A DNA stretch of 64,000 nt, taken from positions 434,001 to 498,000 of the forward strand of contig NZ_CP155071.1 in assembly GCF_039621855.1 (NCBI RefSeq). The letters are read 5' to 3'. This DNA is from Erwinia sp. HDF1-3R. GTDB taxonomy: Bacteria; Pseudomonadota; Gammaproteobacteria; Enterobacterales; Enterobacteriaceae. The position numbers were made by a program, and so were the translations under genes. Shown here in pieces: positions 28,694-39,524 of this stretch. Below the pieces are notes generated by a model that had not been told where the DNA came from, made no database searches, and worked only from the letters and a program-made list of their open reading frames with translations. Each line of letters opens with the position of its first letter. Positions within the stretch are counted from its first letter, which is position 1.

Positions 28694-30649
28694 TTAAGGC
28701 ATTTTAATCGCCTGTTTTTCCTCAAGCAATTTATCCACTACGCCCGGATCGGCCAGCGTAGAAGTATCCCCCAGGTTGCTGATATCACCGGCGGCGATTT
28801 TGCGTAATATCCGTCGCATAATTTTTCCCGAACGGGTTTTTGGCAGTGAATCCGTCCAGTGCAAAATATCGGGCGTGGCAATCGCGCCAATCTCCTTACG
28901 CACCCAGTTGCGGACTTCGGCATATAACTCCGGTGACGGCTCTTCACCGCTGTTAAGGGTAATATAGGCGTAGATCGCCTGACCCTTAATACTGTGAGGG
29001 ATGCCAACAACGGCTGCTTCGGCTATTTTGGCATGAGAAACCAGCGCAGATTCAATCTCGGCCGTCCCCAGACGGTGGCCGGATACGTTAAGCACGTCGT
29101 CAACCCGGCCGGTTATCCAGTAGTAGCCGTCCTCATCGCGCCGTGCGCCGTCCCCGCTGAAGTACATGTTTTTAAAGGTAGAAAAATAGGTCTGCTCAAA
29201 CCGATCGTGATCGTTAAACAGCGTGCGGGCCTGACCGGGCCAGGAATCGATAATGACCAGATTGCCTTCGCAGGCCCCTTCCTGCGCATTACCTTCGTTA
29301 TCCACCAGCGCAGGCTGTACGCCAAAGAAGGGTTTGGTTGCCGAACCCGCCTTCAGCTCGATGGCACCGGGCAGCGGGGCGATCATAAAGCCGCCGGTCT
29401 CCGTTTGCCACCAGGTATCGACAATGGGGCAGCGGCCATCGCCAATTTTGTTGTAATACCACTCCCAGGCTTCCGGGTTGATGGGCTCGCCGACTGAACC
29501 GAGGATCCGCAGGCTGGTACGGTGGGTCCCGGCTATTGCCTTATCGCCCTCAGCCATCAGTGCACGGATAGCCGTTGGCGCCGTATACAGCAGCGTGACC
29601 TTATGTTTGTCCACCACCTCAGCCATGCGCGCTGGCGTTGGCCAGTTGGGTACGCCTTCAAACATCAGCGTGGTGGCACCACAGGCCAGGGGCCCATACA
29701 GCAGGTAGCTGTGGCCGGTGATCCAGCCCACGTCGGCGGTACACCAGTACACATCTTCAGGGTGATAATCGAACACGTATTTAAAGGTGGAGGCGGCATA
29801 GACCAGATAGCCGCCGGTGGTGTGCAGAACGCCTTTGGGTTTGCCGGTGGAACCCGAGGTATAAAGGATAAACAGGGGATCCTCAGCGTTCATCTCTTCC
29901 GGCTGGTGGTGGGCGCTGGCCTTATTCACCAGCTCATGCCACCAGATATCCCGGCCGTTTTCCCAGCCCGATTCCACACCCGTGCGGCGGAAAACCACAA
30001 CGTTGGTGACTGACGTGACTTTCGGATTCGCCAGCGCAAGGTCGACGTTCTTTTTCAGCGGGATGGTACGTCCGGCGCGGAGACCTTCGTCTGCGGTAAC
30101 GACCAGTCTGGCATTGGAATCAATAATGCGGCCAGCAACCGCGTCCGGTGAAAAGCCACCAAAGATGACGGAGTGCACCGCGCCAATGCGCGCGCAGGCG
30201 AGCATGGCGATAGCGGCCTCGGGCACCATTGGCATATAGATGGCGACCACATCGCCCTTTTTAACCTCCAGCTCCTTCAGCGCGTTGGCGAAGCGGCAGA
30301 CTTCACGATGCAGCTCGCGGAAGGTCAGCGTTTTGCTTTCACTGGCGTCATCGCCTTCCCAAATGATCGCCGGATGGTCACCCCGGCTGTGCAGATGGCG
30401 ATCAAGGCAGTTGGCAGCAAGGTTCAGCGTACCGTCTTCAAACCAGCGGATATCGATATTACCCGGCGCAAACGAGGTATTTTTCACGCGGGTATAAGGC
30501 TTAATCCAGTCGAGGATCTGGCCCTGTTCCCCCCAGAAGGCATCCGGGTCCTGTACCGATAGCTGGTACATTGACTGATACTGTTGGGCATTAATCAGGG
30601 TGTGCTCCGCAATGCTGGCGGGGACGGGATGTCTGTATTGTTGGCTCAT
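28694..30649 (-). CDS. acs: Acetyl-CoA synthetase
   Basis: AMP-forming acetate:CoA ligase used to scavenge low acetate. The start at 30649 (AAGGAG in front) gives 651 residues, matching E. coli (652); 13 extra in-frame codons upstream are not conserved. Signatures include [22 protein letters not shown] (A3 P-loop), [48 protein letters not shown], and [18 protein letters not shown] near the C-terminus with the catalytic lysine that protein acetyltransferase modifies. Confidence 0.97.
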   Translation of the reverse strand: MSQQYRHPVPASIAEHTLINAQQYQSMYQLSVQDPDAFWGEQGQILDWIKPYTRVKNTSFAPGNIDIRWFEDGTLNLAANCLDRHLHSRGDHPAIIWEGDDASESKTLTFRELHREVCRFANALKELEVKKGDVVAIYMPMVPEAAIAMLACARIGAVHSVIFGGFSPDAVAGRIIDSNARLVVTADEGLRAGRTIPLKKNVDLALANPKVTSVTNVVVFRRTGVESGWENGRDIWWHELVNKASAHHQPEEMNAEDPLFILYTSGSTGKPKGVLHTTGGYLVYAASTFKYVFDYHPEDVYWCTADVGWITGHSYLLYGPLACGATTLMFEGVPNWPTPARMAEVVDKHKVTLLYTAPTAIRALMAEGDKAIAGTHRTSLRILGSVGEPINPEAWEWYYNKIGDGRCPIVDTWWQTETGGFMIAPLPGAIELKAGSATKPFFGVQPALVDNEGNAQEGACEGNLVIIDSWPGQARTLFNDHDRFEQTYFSTFKNMYFSGDGARRDEDGYYWITGRVDDVLNVSGHRLGTAEIESALVSHAKIAEAAVVGIPHSIKGQAIYAYITLNSGEEPSPELYAEVRNWVRKEIGAIATPDILHWTDSLPKTRSGKIMRRILRKIAAGDISNLGDTSTLADPGVVDKLLEEKQAIKMP

Positions 30650-30727
30650 GGCTGATCTCCTTGAAGTTGTTAATACTATGTCAACCAAAGGTTAAATGGG
30701 GTGTGGCGCGTGGCTTTGTTTTCTTTT

Positions 30728-30743
30728 TGCGCGACAGATCACG
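30728..30743 (-). promoter_or_regulatory. Weak CRP-site candidate upstream of acs
   Basis: On the minus strand CGTGA-N6-GCGCA matches the CRP core TGTGA-N6-TCACA at 7 of 10 positions. E. coli acs is CRP-activated, but this single imperfect site is weak evidence. The divergent gap 30650-31180 (531 bp) otherwise contains only AT-rich promoter-like sequence. Confidence 0.25.
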
Positions 30744-31180
30744 TCATAGCGCCCTTAATAAGAATAAGGGTATTAATGACCTTAAGTCAGCGGCTTAAAA
30801 GGGCGTAAGCAGTCGCTTAAGTCATTTCATAACGAAACTCACCGTGTAATTTTTAGTCAATTAAACCCGGCGATGCATAGCGAGCCAGGGCCTGGTTTGC
30901 ATACCTATGCGTAATACCTTCGCAATATTGCCAATTATAACAACAGGTTAAATCTTTGGGCCCGTTCCAGAGCATTATCCTGTCAGGTGCTAATAAAGTA
31001 GCCACAATTCACGCAGGCTTGCATTTGTACCAGTGAAAATGGTACTTATCATCTGCCTGAAAATCAGGTATCAACCATCCCATATCCGTGAATTAGCCGA
31101 CTTCGGCAAAGCCTCCCTTGAGCGTGATTCATTCCGCAGCCCACCGCGGAGAGCGGGTTTTGTTAAGGAAAAGATAAGTT

Positions 31181-32485
31181 ATGAAAGCTGCTAAATTCAG
31201 CCTGGCCTGGCAAATATTGACGGCGCTGGCCCTGGGGATCATCGTTGGCGCGATACTGCATAACCAACCCTCCGATCGTGAATGGTTAATCACCAATATC
31301 CTCAGTCCGGCTGGTGATATCTTTATTCATCTGATCAAGATGATTGTTGTACCTATCGTTATCTCTACCCTGATTGTAGGCATTGCCGGCGTGGGTGATG
31401 CGAAAAAACTGGGACGTATCGGTGTAAAAACCATCGTCTACTTTGAAGTGATTACCACCATTGCCATTGTGGTAGGTATTACCCTGGCGAACGTGTTTCA
31501 ACCCGGCTACGGCATTGATATGTCGACGCTGGCAACGGTGGATATCTCTAAGTATGAAGCGACAACGGCGCAGGTGCAGGGTGGGGCACACAGTCTGGTC
31601 ACCACTATCCTTTCGCTTATCCCGCAGAATATTTTTGCTGCAATAGCGAAAGGTGACATGCTGCCGATTATCTTCTTCTCGGTACTGTTTGGGCTGGGGC
31701 TCTCTTCGCTGCCGTCTGAGCACCGCGACCCGCTGCTGAAGGTGTTCCGCTCGACCTCTGAAGCCATGTTCAAGGTAACGCATATGATTATGCGCTATGC
31801 GCCGATTGGCGTCTTTGCGCTGATCTCCGTGACCATTGCTAACTTCGGCTTTGCCTCGCTGTGGCCGCTGGCTAAGCTGGTTATTCTGGTTTACGCGGCA
31901 ATCCTCTTTTTCGCCTTTGTGGTACTGGGTACGGTTGCCCGCATCTGTAAGCTGCGTATTACTACCCTGATACGCATCCTGAAAGAGGAGCTGATCCTGG
32001 CGTACTCGACCTCCAGCTCTGAAACCGTGCTGCCGCGCATTATGGAGAAGATGGAGGCCTACGGCGCGCCCAAGTCGATTTGTAGCTTTGTCGTCCCTAC
32101 CGGCTACTCGTTTAATCTGGACGGTTCCACGCTCTATCAGAGTATTGCTGCGATATTTATTGCCCAGCTGTATGGCATTAACCTGTCCATCGGTCAGGAG
32201 ATCGTTCTGGTACTGACCCTGATGGTGACATCTAAAGGTATCGCCGGCGTGCCTGGCGTCTCCTTTGTGGTCCTGCTGGCGACGCTGGGCAGCGTAGGTA
32301 TTCCGCTGGAGGGGCTGGCGTTTATTGCCGGTGTCGACCGTATTATGGATATGGCGCGTACTGCCCTTAACGTCATTGGCAACGCACTGGCAGTGCTGGT
32401 TATCGCCAAGTGGGAGCACCAGTTTGACTCAAAGCGGGCCGTTGCTTATGAAGCAAAAATGAAGCATGTGGCGTTAAATCCTTAA
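31181..32485 (+). CDS. gltP: Glutamate/aspartate:proton symporter GltP
   Basis: Dicarboxylate/amino acid:cation symporter (DAACS family), 434 residues against 437 in E. coli GltP. Visible are FSLAWQILTALALGIIVGAIL at the N-terminus, the serine-rich hairpin AYSTSSSETVLPRIMEKME near residue 270, the GYSFNLDGSTLYQSIA motif near 307 (NLDG substrate/cation site) and SKGIAGVPGVSFVVL. AAGGAAAAG precedes the ATG. The locus near acs is the enteric position, but the nrf genes that lie between them in E. coli are absent. Confidence 0.95.
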   Translation: MKAAKFSLAWQILTALALGIIVGAILHNQPSDREWLITNILSPAGDIFIHLIKMIVVPIVISTLIVGIAGVGDAKKLGRIGVKTIVYFEVITTIAIVVGITLANVFQPGYGIDMSTLATVDISKYEATTAQVQGGAHSLVTTILSLIPQNIFAAIAKGDMLPIIFFSVLFGLGLSSLPSEHRDPLLKVFRSTSEAMFKVTHMIMRYAPIGVFALISVTIANFGFASLWPLAKLVILVYAAILFFAFVVLGTVARICKLRITTLIRILKEELILAYSTSSSETVLPRIMEKMEAYGAPKSICSFVVPTGYSFNLDGSTLYQSIAAIFIAQLYGINLSIGQEIVLVLTLMVTSKGIAGVPGVSFVVLLATLGSVGIPLEGLAFIAGVDRIMDMARTALNVIGNALAVLVIAKWEHQFDSKRAVAYEAKMKHVALNP

Positions 32486-32511
32486 CACCCGGCCTGACCG
32501 GGGGCAACACG

Positions 32512-32551
32512 GCGTGGGGCGTCGGGCAGTTAACGCTGCGACGGCCCACGC
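32512..32551 (+). terminator. Long stem-loop downstream of gltP
   Basis: A 13-bp GC-rich stem with one mismatch (GCGTGGGGCGTCG against CGACGGCCCACGC) lies 26 nt after the gltP stop. A CAG/CTG pairing continues inside the 14-nt loop. No U-run follows. Confidence 0.5.
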
Positions 32552-32565
32552 TGGCCCGCTCCATC

Positions 32566-32676
32566 CGTTATAGATATAACCTCAATATGCAAGCGTAAGC
32601 GGCGTATCATAAAGAGTACGATGGCAGCGGCGGGAAAGGCTGGTGCTATAACGTCGGCGTAAAGTGGAACTTCTAA
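32566..32676 (+). pseudogene. C-terminal stump of an autotransporter beta-barrel
   Basis: The frame reads RYRYNLNMQA, stop, AAYHKEYDGSGGKGW, CYNVGVKWNF, stop. It aligns without gaps to the last 36 residues of the full autotransporter downstream (MYAEADYRKAIDGNGGKGW, RYSMGVRWTF), with a stop at the position of its Glu. The stem GGGCTG/CAGCCC at 32716-32735 resembles the stem after the intact gene. This appears to be all that remains of an upstream paralogue. The rest of the gap 32486-33365 is AT-rich and shows no supportable gene. Confidence 0.8.
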
Positions 32677-33365
32677 ACCGAAATACGTTATTACATCGGA
32701 ATAGATTCTTTCTCAGGGCTGGCTGCGGTCAGCCCATTATTCCATAAACGCTGGCGCTATGGACGGTGGTAACCCTTGAAGGAATTTTCTGTCTCACCTA
32801 CGGCGGGAATTGACGCCCTTATTTTTTTCCGCACACCCACTCTTTTTTTTAGCAGGAAAACCTGCCTCGCTCACTCCTTCCTTTTCGGTTTATGCTCAGG
32901 ATAAAAAAATCCCGAAGTGGCTGTATTTATAATGAAATAAAGTAGCCCGTTTATATAGCCTGTCCGGCCGTCGTGGTGATAACTCCCGGTAATATTGTAT
33001 TGCTTAAGTAATTTCTCATCGGGGAAATGTAGCGCAATAAAATTTATCTTTGCAATTAAAGAGGAAGCTGACTATATCTTCTGATATTGGCTTTTTTATC
33101 TATAAATCAGCGTGTTTTAACTGGGCTGGAATAAGATCCAGACGTTTTTATAAAAACATTACGGGTTGATTATTTTTAACTTAACTTAAAGAGATTTTCA
33201 GGACCGGACGATTCAAAAGGGAATTGCACCCAATTATTATTTTTTCCGAGCGTTTGCCGGGCGGTATAGTTATAGCTGAAAAAAGGTTATTCTTTTACCT
33301 TCCGGTGTTGTTATTACTATTCCCGCTAATAGCAGGGGGGTGGCCTGTTATTACCCGGAGGAAAT

Positions 33366-36300
33366 ATGTCTTTCAGATTAAGCACGATAACGCTGGGGTT
33401 ATTTTCCGCGCAGATATTTATCATCTCCTGCGATCCGCTTTACGCTGAAGTCTTACAGGAATTTAATCCTGCCGATAATGATAATCGGGTCGGGGCGATA
33501 GGGGTAAGTGATGGTACTGCCCATGTGCTAACCGGTAATCAGCGCTTTGCGCCCGGCGCGAATGGCGCGCAGTCAACGCCGCTCTCTTCTCTGGCCGAGG
33601 CTGGCCGCATCGTGGGCGGTAGTGAGCTGATTGGTGCTGAGCGGCTGGATCCCGGCCCGAGGAACTTTGGCATTACCATCCCCGATGCGACCACCGGCGG
33701 CAACACGACTTTTCAGGTCTATAACCCCGATCGGTTAGTTGCGTTGCCGCCCGTGTCGTCGGCCACGTCGGTGCCGGATATCGCTAACGTGGGGGATGCG
33801 CAATATATTAACGCTCGGGTTGCCTCGGTTAACAATGGCAGTCTGGATGTCGATATTGGGCAGCAGGGCGCATCCCCGACCGCCAGTACCAACGGCTGGA
33901 GTATGGCGGCCAAGCAAACGACCCTGTTCGATGCCAATGGCAGCACAAACAGCGCCACCATTGGCTGGCTTTCGCAGAATCGCATCACCTTCTCTGCGGC
34001 GGCGGCTAACCCTGCCGTTCCCGGTACCTATCTTGTCACCGACGTGGCCACCTACAATGGCACTTTCAGCATAAGCACGCTCGATGGCAAGAGTGCTAAT
34101 TTTAACGTCACCGACGCGGGCAGCTTAAAGCGCTACAATGACTGGCTTATCAGCCAGCTAAAGGCCGGTAATCTTAGCACCTCAAACTATCTGCCGGCGT
34201 TCAATCAGGCCTTTTCAACAGCGAACCAAAATATCTCCTACATCATCAGCGCGGACGACCCGGCTGATGATGTGGCGCAGCCGGTGGGCGAACGCGTGGT
34301 CATTAACGCCAGCGGCGCCAGTGCCAGGGTAAATATCGCCTCTTCCGCCCGGCTGGAAGTAGTTGGGGCAAACGGGGGCGCGATACGGGCAACAAACGGA
34401 GCCAGCGTAGATAATCAGGGCAAGGTCGCCAGCGTGGGAGGATTGGGGCAGGATAGTGCGGCCATTAATCTGGACGCCAGCAGCGGCACCAATAATGGAG
34501 TGATCAACGGCAACTTTCTGAACAGGATTGATGGCACCGGCGTCGCAACAACGGGATATAACGCTAATGGGGTCAACGTAGCCTCTGGCAGCACTTTTGA
34601 TAATAACGGTATTATTAACTTCGCCTCCACCGGGAATCCTGCGGGCGGCTATACGGCAGGCATCAACCTGACCGGTGCCTCCAGCGCAAATAATTCTGGC
34701 AATATCAATGTTGGCGTGAATGGCTCAAGCGCCAGCGGCACCACATCTGGCGTCGCCGTAGATAACAACTCCCGCTTTACCAACGAAAGCAGTGGGCTAA
34801 TCGTCATTGGTCGGGGAGCGCAAAATAGCCTGACGGAGAGTGTTGCCGACACGGCGGTTAATCAGAGCGAAACCACCAGCGGTATTTCCCTTACCGGTAA
34901 TGGCACCGCCGTCAATAACGGTCATATTGTAATTGGCAGTCGGGTTCAGAACGCTGCCGGGCTGCTGGCAACGGGCGGTGCGAATGCTACCCTCGTTAAT
35001 AATGGCATCATTGATGTTAACGGCGCAGCCGTTAGCGTGCCGCGTGAAAACGTCGGGCTGGACGTGGTGAATGCCGGAGCAAACGGCGGCATTATCAATG
35101 CAGGCACCATTAATCTTAACGGCGTAAACGCTACCGGGATGAAGGTCCTGGCGACCGACGGCCAGCAGGCTTCCGCCGCCTCGACCGGGACCCTAAACGT
35201 GGCCGGGGGAGCCGATCCCGCCAGCGGCACGAGGAATTTTGGCGTATGGGTCGAAGGTCAGGATAGCGCAGCGGCTACCGCCAGCGTTGACGGGCCGATT
35301 AACCTTTCGGGCATCGGGGCGATTGGCGTTCATGCCAGAGGAAATGCGACCGTTAATGTTAACAGCGCAGCCGTGCCCAGCTTCAGCGAGGGCAGTAGCC
35401 AGATAGCGTTTTTTGCTTATGGTCCCAGTGCGAAAATCAACGTCATCGGCAACAGTGACTTTGAAGTCACCACCACCGACTCCACCCTATTCCGCCTGGA
35501 GCAGGGGGCTGATTTCGACGGCAGCGGGCTGTCGCTGACCGCCTCCGGTGAGCGCTCAGTTGGGGTGCTGGGCACCGGGACGGGCGGTACTGAGGTGAAT
35601 ACGCGAGATGCTAATCTGCGGGTGTCCGGCAGCGGGGCGACCGGGTTAATCGTTGAGGGGGGGGCGAAGGGAACACTGGATGCGGCAACCCAAATCTCCC
35701 TCACGGGCGTTGGCTCGGTGGGGGCAATTGCGGATGGGCAGAAACATACCTTAGCGGGTAAAAGCAGCGGCACGGCCCGCGCTGACACTTCGCTGACCTC
35801 CAGTGCTGCACTGACATCCTCGCAAAATGGGCTGACCGGGCTGATTGCCCGTAACCGCGCCCAGCTCAACAACAGCGGAAATATTACCTTTACCGGCACG
35901 GGCGCAACCGGAATGCTGATCGAGAGCGGGGCGGCCGGCATCAATAGTGGAACGATAGCGATAAACGATGGCGGAACCGGGATTCAGATCAACGGCACCA
36001 CCAGCCAGGCGACGACGGCCAGCAATGCAGGCACAATCAACATTGAAGGTGGCAGCCTGACCTCACGTACGCGGGGCGTCAGCGCGTCCGGCCAAAGCGC
36101 CACTGCCACGCTGACCGGCGCGCTGAATATGAATGGTCCGGGTGCCATCGGTGCCGAAGCGCTTAACGGCGCGCGCGTGAATGTCGCCTCAACCGCGACG
36201 CCCAGCTTTAACAACAGCGATCAGATTGCCTGGCATGCCGTCGGGGCAGGATCGGTCATCAACAGCGCCGACAGCGCCAGCAACGTCCCCACCGATCGCT

Positions 36301-39300
36301 CAACGCTCTACCGTATTGATGATGCCGCCTCGCTTAATTTTACCTCCCCCGCCAGTATCATCCTGAGCGGAGGCGATACCACCGGCGTTATCGCCTCCGG
36401 TCCGGGCAGCCTGTTTGCTGGCGGCAGCAGCCAGTTTATCGCTAACGGCTCGGGTGCAACCGCGCTGAGGGTGGAAGGGGGCGCAGGCGGCACGCTGGAT
36501 AACGGCAGCGCTATCACCCTGAACGGTAACAACAGCGTTGGCGTGCTGGTGAACAATCTGCGAACCGATCTGAGCAATGCCCTTAATGGCTCGGCGGCCG
36601 ATACGCGGGTGAGCAGCGGTGCCAGCCTGACGGGCAGCGGCCAGAATGCCGTTGGTTATGACGTCGCCAATGGCGCAGCGCTGGTGAATCAGGGCAGCGT
36701 GGCGCTGTCCGGTGCCAACAGTATCGGGATACGCAGCCGCAGCGGCAGCACGATTAGCAATTACGGCAGGGTTAACGTTGCGCAGGGAACGGGGCTGGAT
36801 ATCAGCGGTAACGGCACGTCGACGGCGAGAGGGGGGGCGATTAACGTCAATGATGGCGTGGCAGGCGTGCGTATCAGTGACGGCGCGCAGCTCTCGCTCG
36901 CCGGTAGCGATACCCGCATTACCACTTCAGGAACGGCGCATGGCATTCTTCTCGATAGCGGTGCGGTCGGGCTTAACGCCAGCGATGCCACGGTTAGCGT
37001 TAACGGCAGCGGCAGCGGCATTGAAAACCGCGCGGAAATTGCCAACGTCAGGTTGAATAATGTCACCCTCAACAGCGCCGATGGCAGCGGGATCCGTACG
37101 GCAGTCCCTTTCGATCCGGCCTCTACCGTTACCACCAACGTCAACGGTAGCGGAGTCGGTCTGAACTTTACCCAGGCCAGCGGTGAGGCTGCCAGCGATG
37201 ATCTCATCCTGGGCAGTGGCTACCAGTTTAACGTTGGTGAGGCGGGCGGCACCGGGATAGTTGCCAACACGACAGGAAACGTCAGAACCGCCGCGAACGT
37301 TAACATTACCAGCAGCAGCGGGGGATCGGCCCTGGTGGCCGCCAGGCCAGGCTATGTGCTGAATACGGGCACATTTGTCTCGGCCAGCACCCTTTCGCCC
37401 GTGGTGGATCTACGGGGAGGTACCACCCTTTTTGAGAATCTGGGGACTATTACCGCCACCTCTCCGCTGGGCCAGGCCGTGGCAGGCAGCAATGCAGATG
37501 ATGTGATCCTGCTGGAAGCGGGCGACGTCATCGGAGACGTCAACACCGGCGGGGGGAGCGATAACCTGAGCTGGACCGGGGGCACGCTCAACGGCAGCAT
37601 TACGCTGGGAAATGGGGTTAACAACCGGGCATTGATTAACCACGTTGCGCTGGATCGGACGCGGCATATTACTGACGAGGGAGGCACCGAAGGCATGCTG
37701 ACGTTGCAGAGCATCAGTTCGCGCGGAGGGTCGTTCAGCGCCGACGATCTGAGCAGAGGGGTAAACCTGGGCAGCGGCTGGAGTACCATCAACTTCTTCG
37801 ATACGCAGTGGGAGCTGACCGATAATCTCAGGCTGGCGCACAGCACCGTTAATATTGGCCCCGGCTCCACGCTTTATGCAGGGAATGACGTACATCCGGT
37901 GATAGCCGGCGGCAGCGATAATTCGGTTACGGTCAACAATGCAGGCACGATTGATTTGACTAACGGCAGCGGTACACCGGGTAATGATCTGACCATAGAG
38001 GGAAACCTTGCCTCTATGGAGGGGAGCGTGAGGCTGAACACCCTGGTCAATGAGGGCGGTGCACTGAGTAATCAGTTCACTGACCATCTTCAGGTGGAAG
38101 GGAATGCCACGGGCACGACGCTGCTGGAGGTTATCCCCACGACGCTGAGTAACGCGAATCTGACCGACCTCAATCACAGCGGCAGCATTGAGGGCTATGA
38201 GGGGATATCGCTGGCGCAGGTAGCCGGGAATGCCAGCCCCAACAGCTTTGCACTCAAGGGGGGCTACCTGGCGCTGGGGCCATGGAGCTACCAGCTATAC
38301 AGCTTTGCGCCGGGAAGCAGTGACGCGTTTCAGCGGCGCGTAGCCGGGGGAAGTGATAATCAGTTTTGGGATTATCGGCTGGCTAACGGCTATATCTGTA
38401 AAAACGGCGAGTCCTGTATCCCGCCCACGGAGGTCTCCCCCGTCTCGCCGGATCTGTGCGTGGTCAATGGGGTGAATCGCTGTGCGCCAGGCCGACCCGC
38501 CGTGGTGCCCCAGGTACCCGCATACATTTCAGTGCCGGTAGGCCTCGCGTACTATACGACGGCGATTCTGGATGATTTACACAAGCGTCTGGGCGAGCTG
38601 CGCCAGCAGTCAGCGCAGCCGGACGGCAGCGGCGGGGAGATGTTCCTGCGCTATACCGGGTCGAATATGACCTATAAAACCAGCCAGTCCTTCCGTGATT
38701 TCGGTTACGACGTGGATATCGACTACAGCGCGATGCAGATTGGCGGCAACCTGCTGCGGTTTGACGGGGTCAGCGACAGCCTGCGCGGCGGGGTGGCCTA
38801 TACGCGGGGTAACACGCGGCTTCGCCCGCATGCCGCAGACGGCTACAGCAGCACCACCTTCGACAGCGACAGCGTGGCCCTGTACGGCACCTGGCAGCGC
38901 GATAACGGGTTCTATCTCGACGGTGCGCTCTCGTACGACTGGCACCGTGGTGAGACCGATATAGCCCGTCAGAAAGCGGTAGCGAAGCTGAAAGGCAAAG
39001 GCTGGACCGCCTCGCTGGAGAGTGGCTGGCCAGTTGAATTTGCCAATGGCGTGCGGCTGGAGCCACAGGCGCAGCTGATGGTCCTGCACCTGGCCATGGA
39101 CAGCCTCACCGATAAGGATAATCTGACGGTCAGTTACCCCGATTATCATCTGACCACCGGACGGCTGGGGGCCAGGCTGGATCGTACCTGGACGGACGAC
39201 AGTCAACGGCAATACACCCCTTATCTGCGGACCAACTACCTGAAAGGCTGGGGCGGCGACGGGAAAACCACCGTTGGCGCCAGAGGCTATGAGGATATCA

Positions 39301-39473
39301 GCCACACCTTCAGCGGTGGGAAATATGGTCAGATGTGGGAGCTGGGGCTGGGTGGCACCACCCGTTTTAAAAACGACGTCTCGATGTATGCGGAAGCGGA
39401 CTACCGCAAAGCGATCGATGGCAACGGCGGAAAAGGCTGGCGCTATAGCATGGGCGTAAGATGGACGTTCTGA
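33366..39473 (+). CDS. Giant type V autotransporter (AIDA/pertactin-like)
   Basis: A 2035-residue surface protein. It has a signal peptide (SFRLSTITLGLFSAQIFIIS, cleavage probably after LYA), a passenger of about 1,650 residues rich in Gly, Ser, Asn and Thr predicted to form a beta-helix, an autochaperone-like region, and a C-terminal beta-barrel from about residue 1770. The barrel ends in the canonical aromatic RWTF for Bam recognition. Two halves of the passenger starting near residues 658 and 935 are diverged copies of a module of about 277 residues. Just before the barrel is a linker with four cysteines (CKNGESC and LCVVNGVNRC). GGAGGAAAT precedes the ATG. The likely role is adhesion or aggregation; the ligand is unknown. 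Confidence 0.9.
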   Translation: MSFRLSTITLGLFSAQIFIISCDPLYAEVLQEFNPADNDNRVGAIGVSDGTAHVLTGNQRFAPGANGAQSTPLSSLAEAGRIVGGSELIGAERLDPGPRNFGITIPDATTGGNTTFQVYNPDRLVALPPVSSATSVPDIANVGDAQYINARVASVNNGSLDVDIGQQGASPTASTNGWSMAAKQTTLFDANGSTNSATIGWLSQNRITFSAAAANPAVPGTYLVTDVATYNGTFSISTLDGKSANFNVTDAGSLKRYNDWLISQLKAGNLSTSNYLPAFNQAFSTANQNISYIISADDPADDVAQPVGERVVINASGASARVNIASSARLEVVGANGGAIRATNGASVDNQGKVASVGGLGQDSAAINLDASSGTNNGVINGNFLNRIDGTGVATTGYNANGVNVASGSTFDNNGIINFASTGNPAGGYTAGINLTGASSANNSGNINVGVNGSSASGTTSGVAVDNNSRFTNESSGLIVIGRGAQNSLTESVADTAVNQSETTSGISLTGNGTAVNNGHIVIGSRVQNAAGLLATGGANATLVNNGIIDVNGAAVSVPRENVGLDVVNAGANGGIINAGTINLNGVNATGMKVLATDGQQASAASTGTLNVAGGADPASGTRNFGVWVEGQDSAAATASVDGPINLSGIGAIGVHARGNATVNVNSAAVPSFSEGSSQIAFFAYGPSAKINVIGNSDFEVTTTDSTLFRLEQGADFDGSGLSLTASGERSVGVLGTGTGGTEVNTRDANLRVSGSGATGLIVEGGAKGTLDAATQISLTGVGSVGAIADGQKHTLAGKSSGTARADTSLTSSAALTSSQNGLTGLIARNRAQLNNSGNITFTGTGATGMLIESGAAGINSGTIAINDGGTGIQINGTTSQATTASNAGTINIEGGSLTSRTRGVSASGQSATATLTGALNMNGPGAIGAEALNGARVNVASTATPSFNNSDQIAWHAVGAGSVINSADSASNVPTDRSTLYRIDDAASLNFTSPASIILSGGDTTGVIASGPGSLFAGGSSQFIANGSGATALRVEGGAGGTLDNGSAITLNGNNSVGVLVNNLRTDLSNALNGSAADTRVSSGASLTGSGQNAVGYDVANGAALVNQGSVALSGANSIGIRSRSGSTISNYGRVNVAQGTGLDISGNGTSTARGGAINVNDGVAGVRISDGAQLSLAGSDTRITTSGTAHGILLDSGAVGLNASDATVSVNGSGSGIENRAEIANVRLNNVTLNSADGSGIRTAVPFDPASTVTTNVNGSGVGLNFTQASGEAASDDLILGSGYQFNVGEAGGTGIVANTTGNVRTAANVNITSSSGGSALVAARPGYVLNTGTFVSASTLSPVVDLRGGTTLFENLGTITATSPLGQAVAGSNADDVILLEAGDVIGDVNTGGGSDNLSWTGGTLNGSITLGNGVNNRALINHVALDRTRHITDEGGTEGMLTLQSISSRGGSFSADDLSRGVNLGSGWSTINFFDTQWELTDNLRLAHSTVNIGPGSTLYAGNDVHPVIAGGSDNSVTVNNAGTIDLTNGSGTPGNDLTIEGNLASMEGSVRLNTLVNEGGALSNQFTDHLQVEGNATGTTLLEVIPTTLSNANLTDLNHSGSIEGYEGISLAQVAGNASPNSFALKGGYLALGPWSYQLYSFAPGSSDAFQRRVAGGSDNQFWDYRLANGYICKNGESCIPPTEVSPVSPDLCVVNGVNRCAPGRPAVVPQVPAYISVPVGLAYYTTAILDDLHKRLGELRQQSAQPDGSGGEMFLRYTGSNMTYKTSQSFRDFGYDVDIDYSAMQIGGNLLRFDGVSDSLRGGVAYTRGNTRLRPHAADGYSSTTFDSDSVALYGTWQRDNGFYLDGALSYDWHRGETDIARQKAVAKLKGKGWTASLESGWPVEFANGVRLEPQAQLMVLHLAMDSLTDKDNLTVSYPDYHLTTGRLGARLDRTWTDDSQRQYTPYLRTNYLKGWGGDGKTTVGARGYEDISHTFSGGKYGQMWELGLGGTTRFKNDVSMYAEADYRKAIDGNGGKGWRYSMGVRWTF

Positions 39474-39482
39474 GTCTGCTGC

Positions 39483-39506
39483 GCGGGCTGAGTAAAGCCA
39501 GCCCGC
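39483..39506 (+). terminator. Stem-loop after the autotransporter gene
   Basis: An 8-bp stem GCGGGCTG/CAGCCCGC with an 8-nt loop starts 10 nt after the stop. There is no U-tract. Confidence 0.5.
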
Positions 39507-39524
39507 AAAATGGCGTTTACAGGC

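Noticed and set aside
31286-32419. Long minus-strand open frame of 377 codons opposite gltP
   Set aside because: Composition is very rich in Arg, Gln and His with no family features; it mirrors a strongly conserved transporter gene.
33224-33448. A 74-codon hydrophobic frame just before the autotransporter
   Set aside because: It overlaps the autotransporter start in another frame and has no family similarity; the autotransporter start has the better ribosome-binding site.
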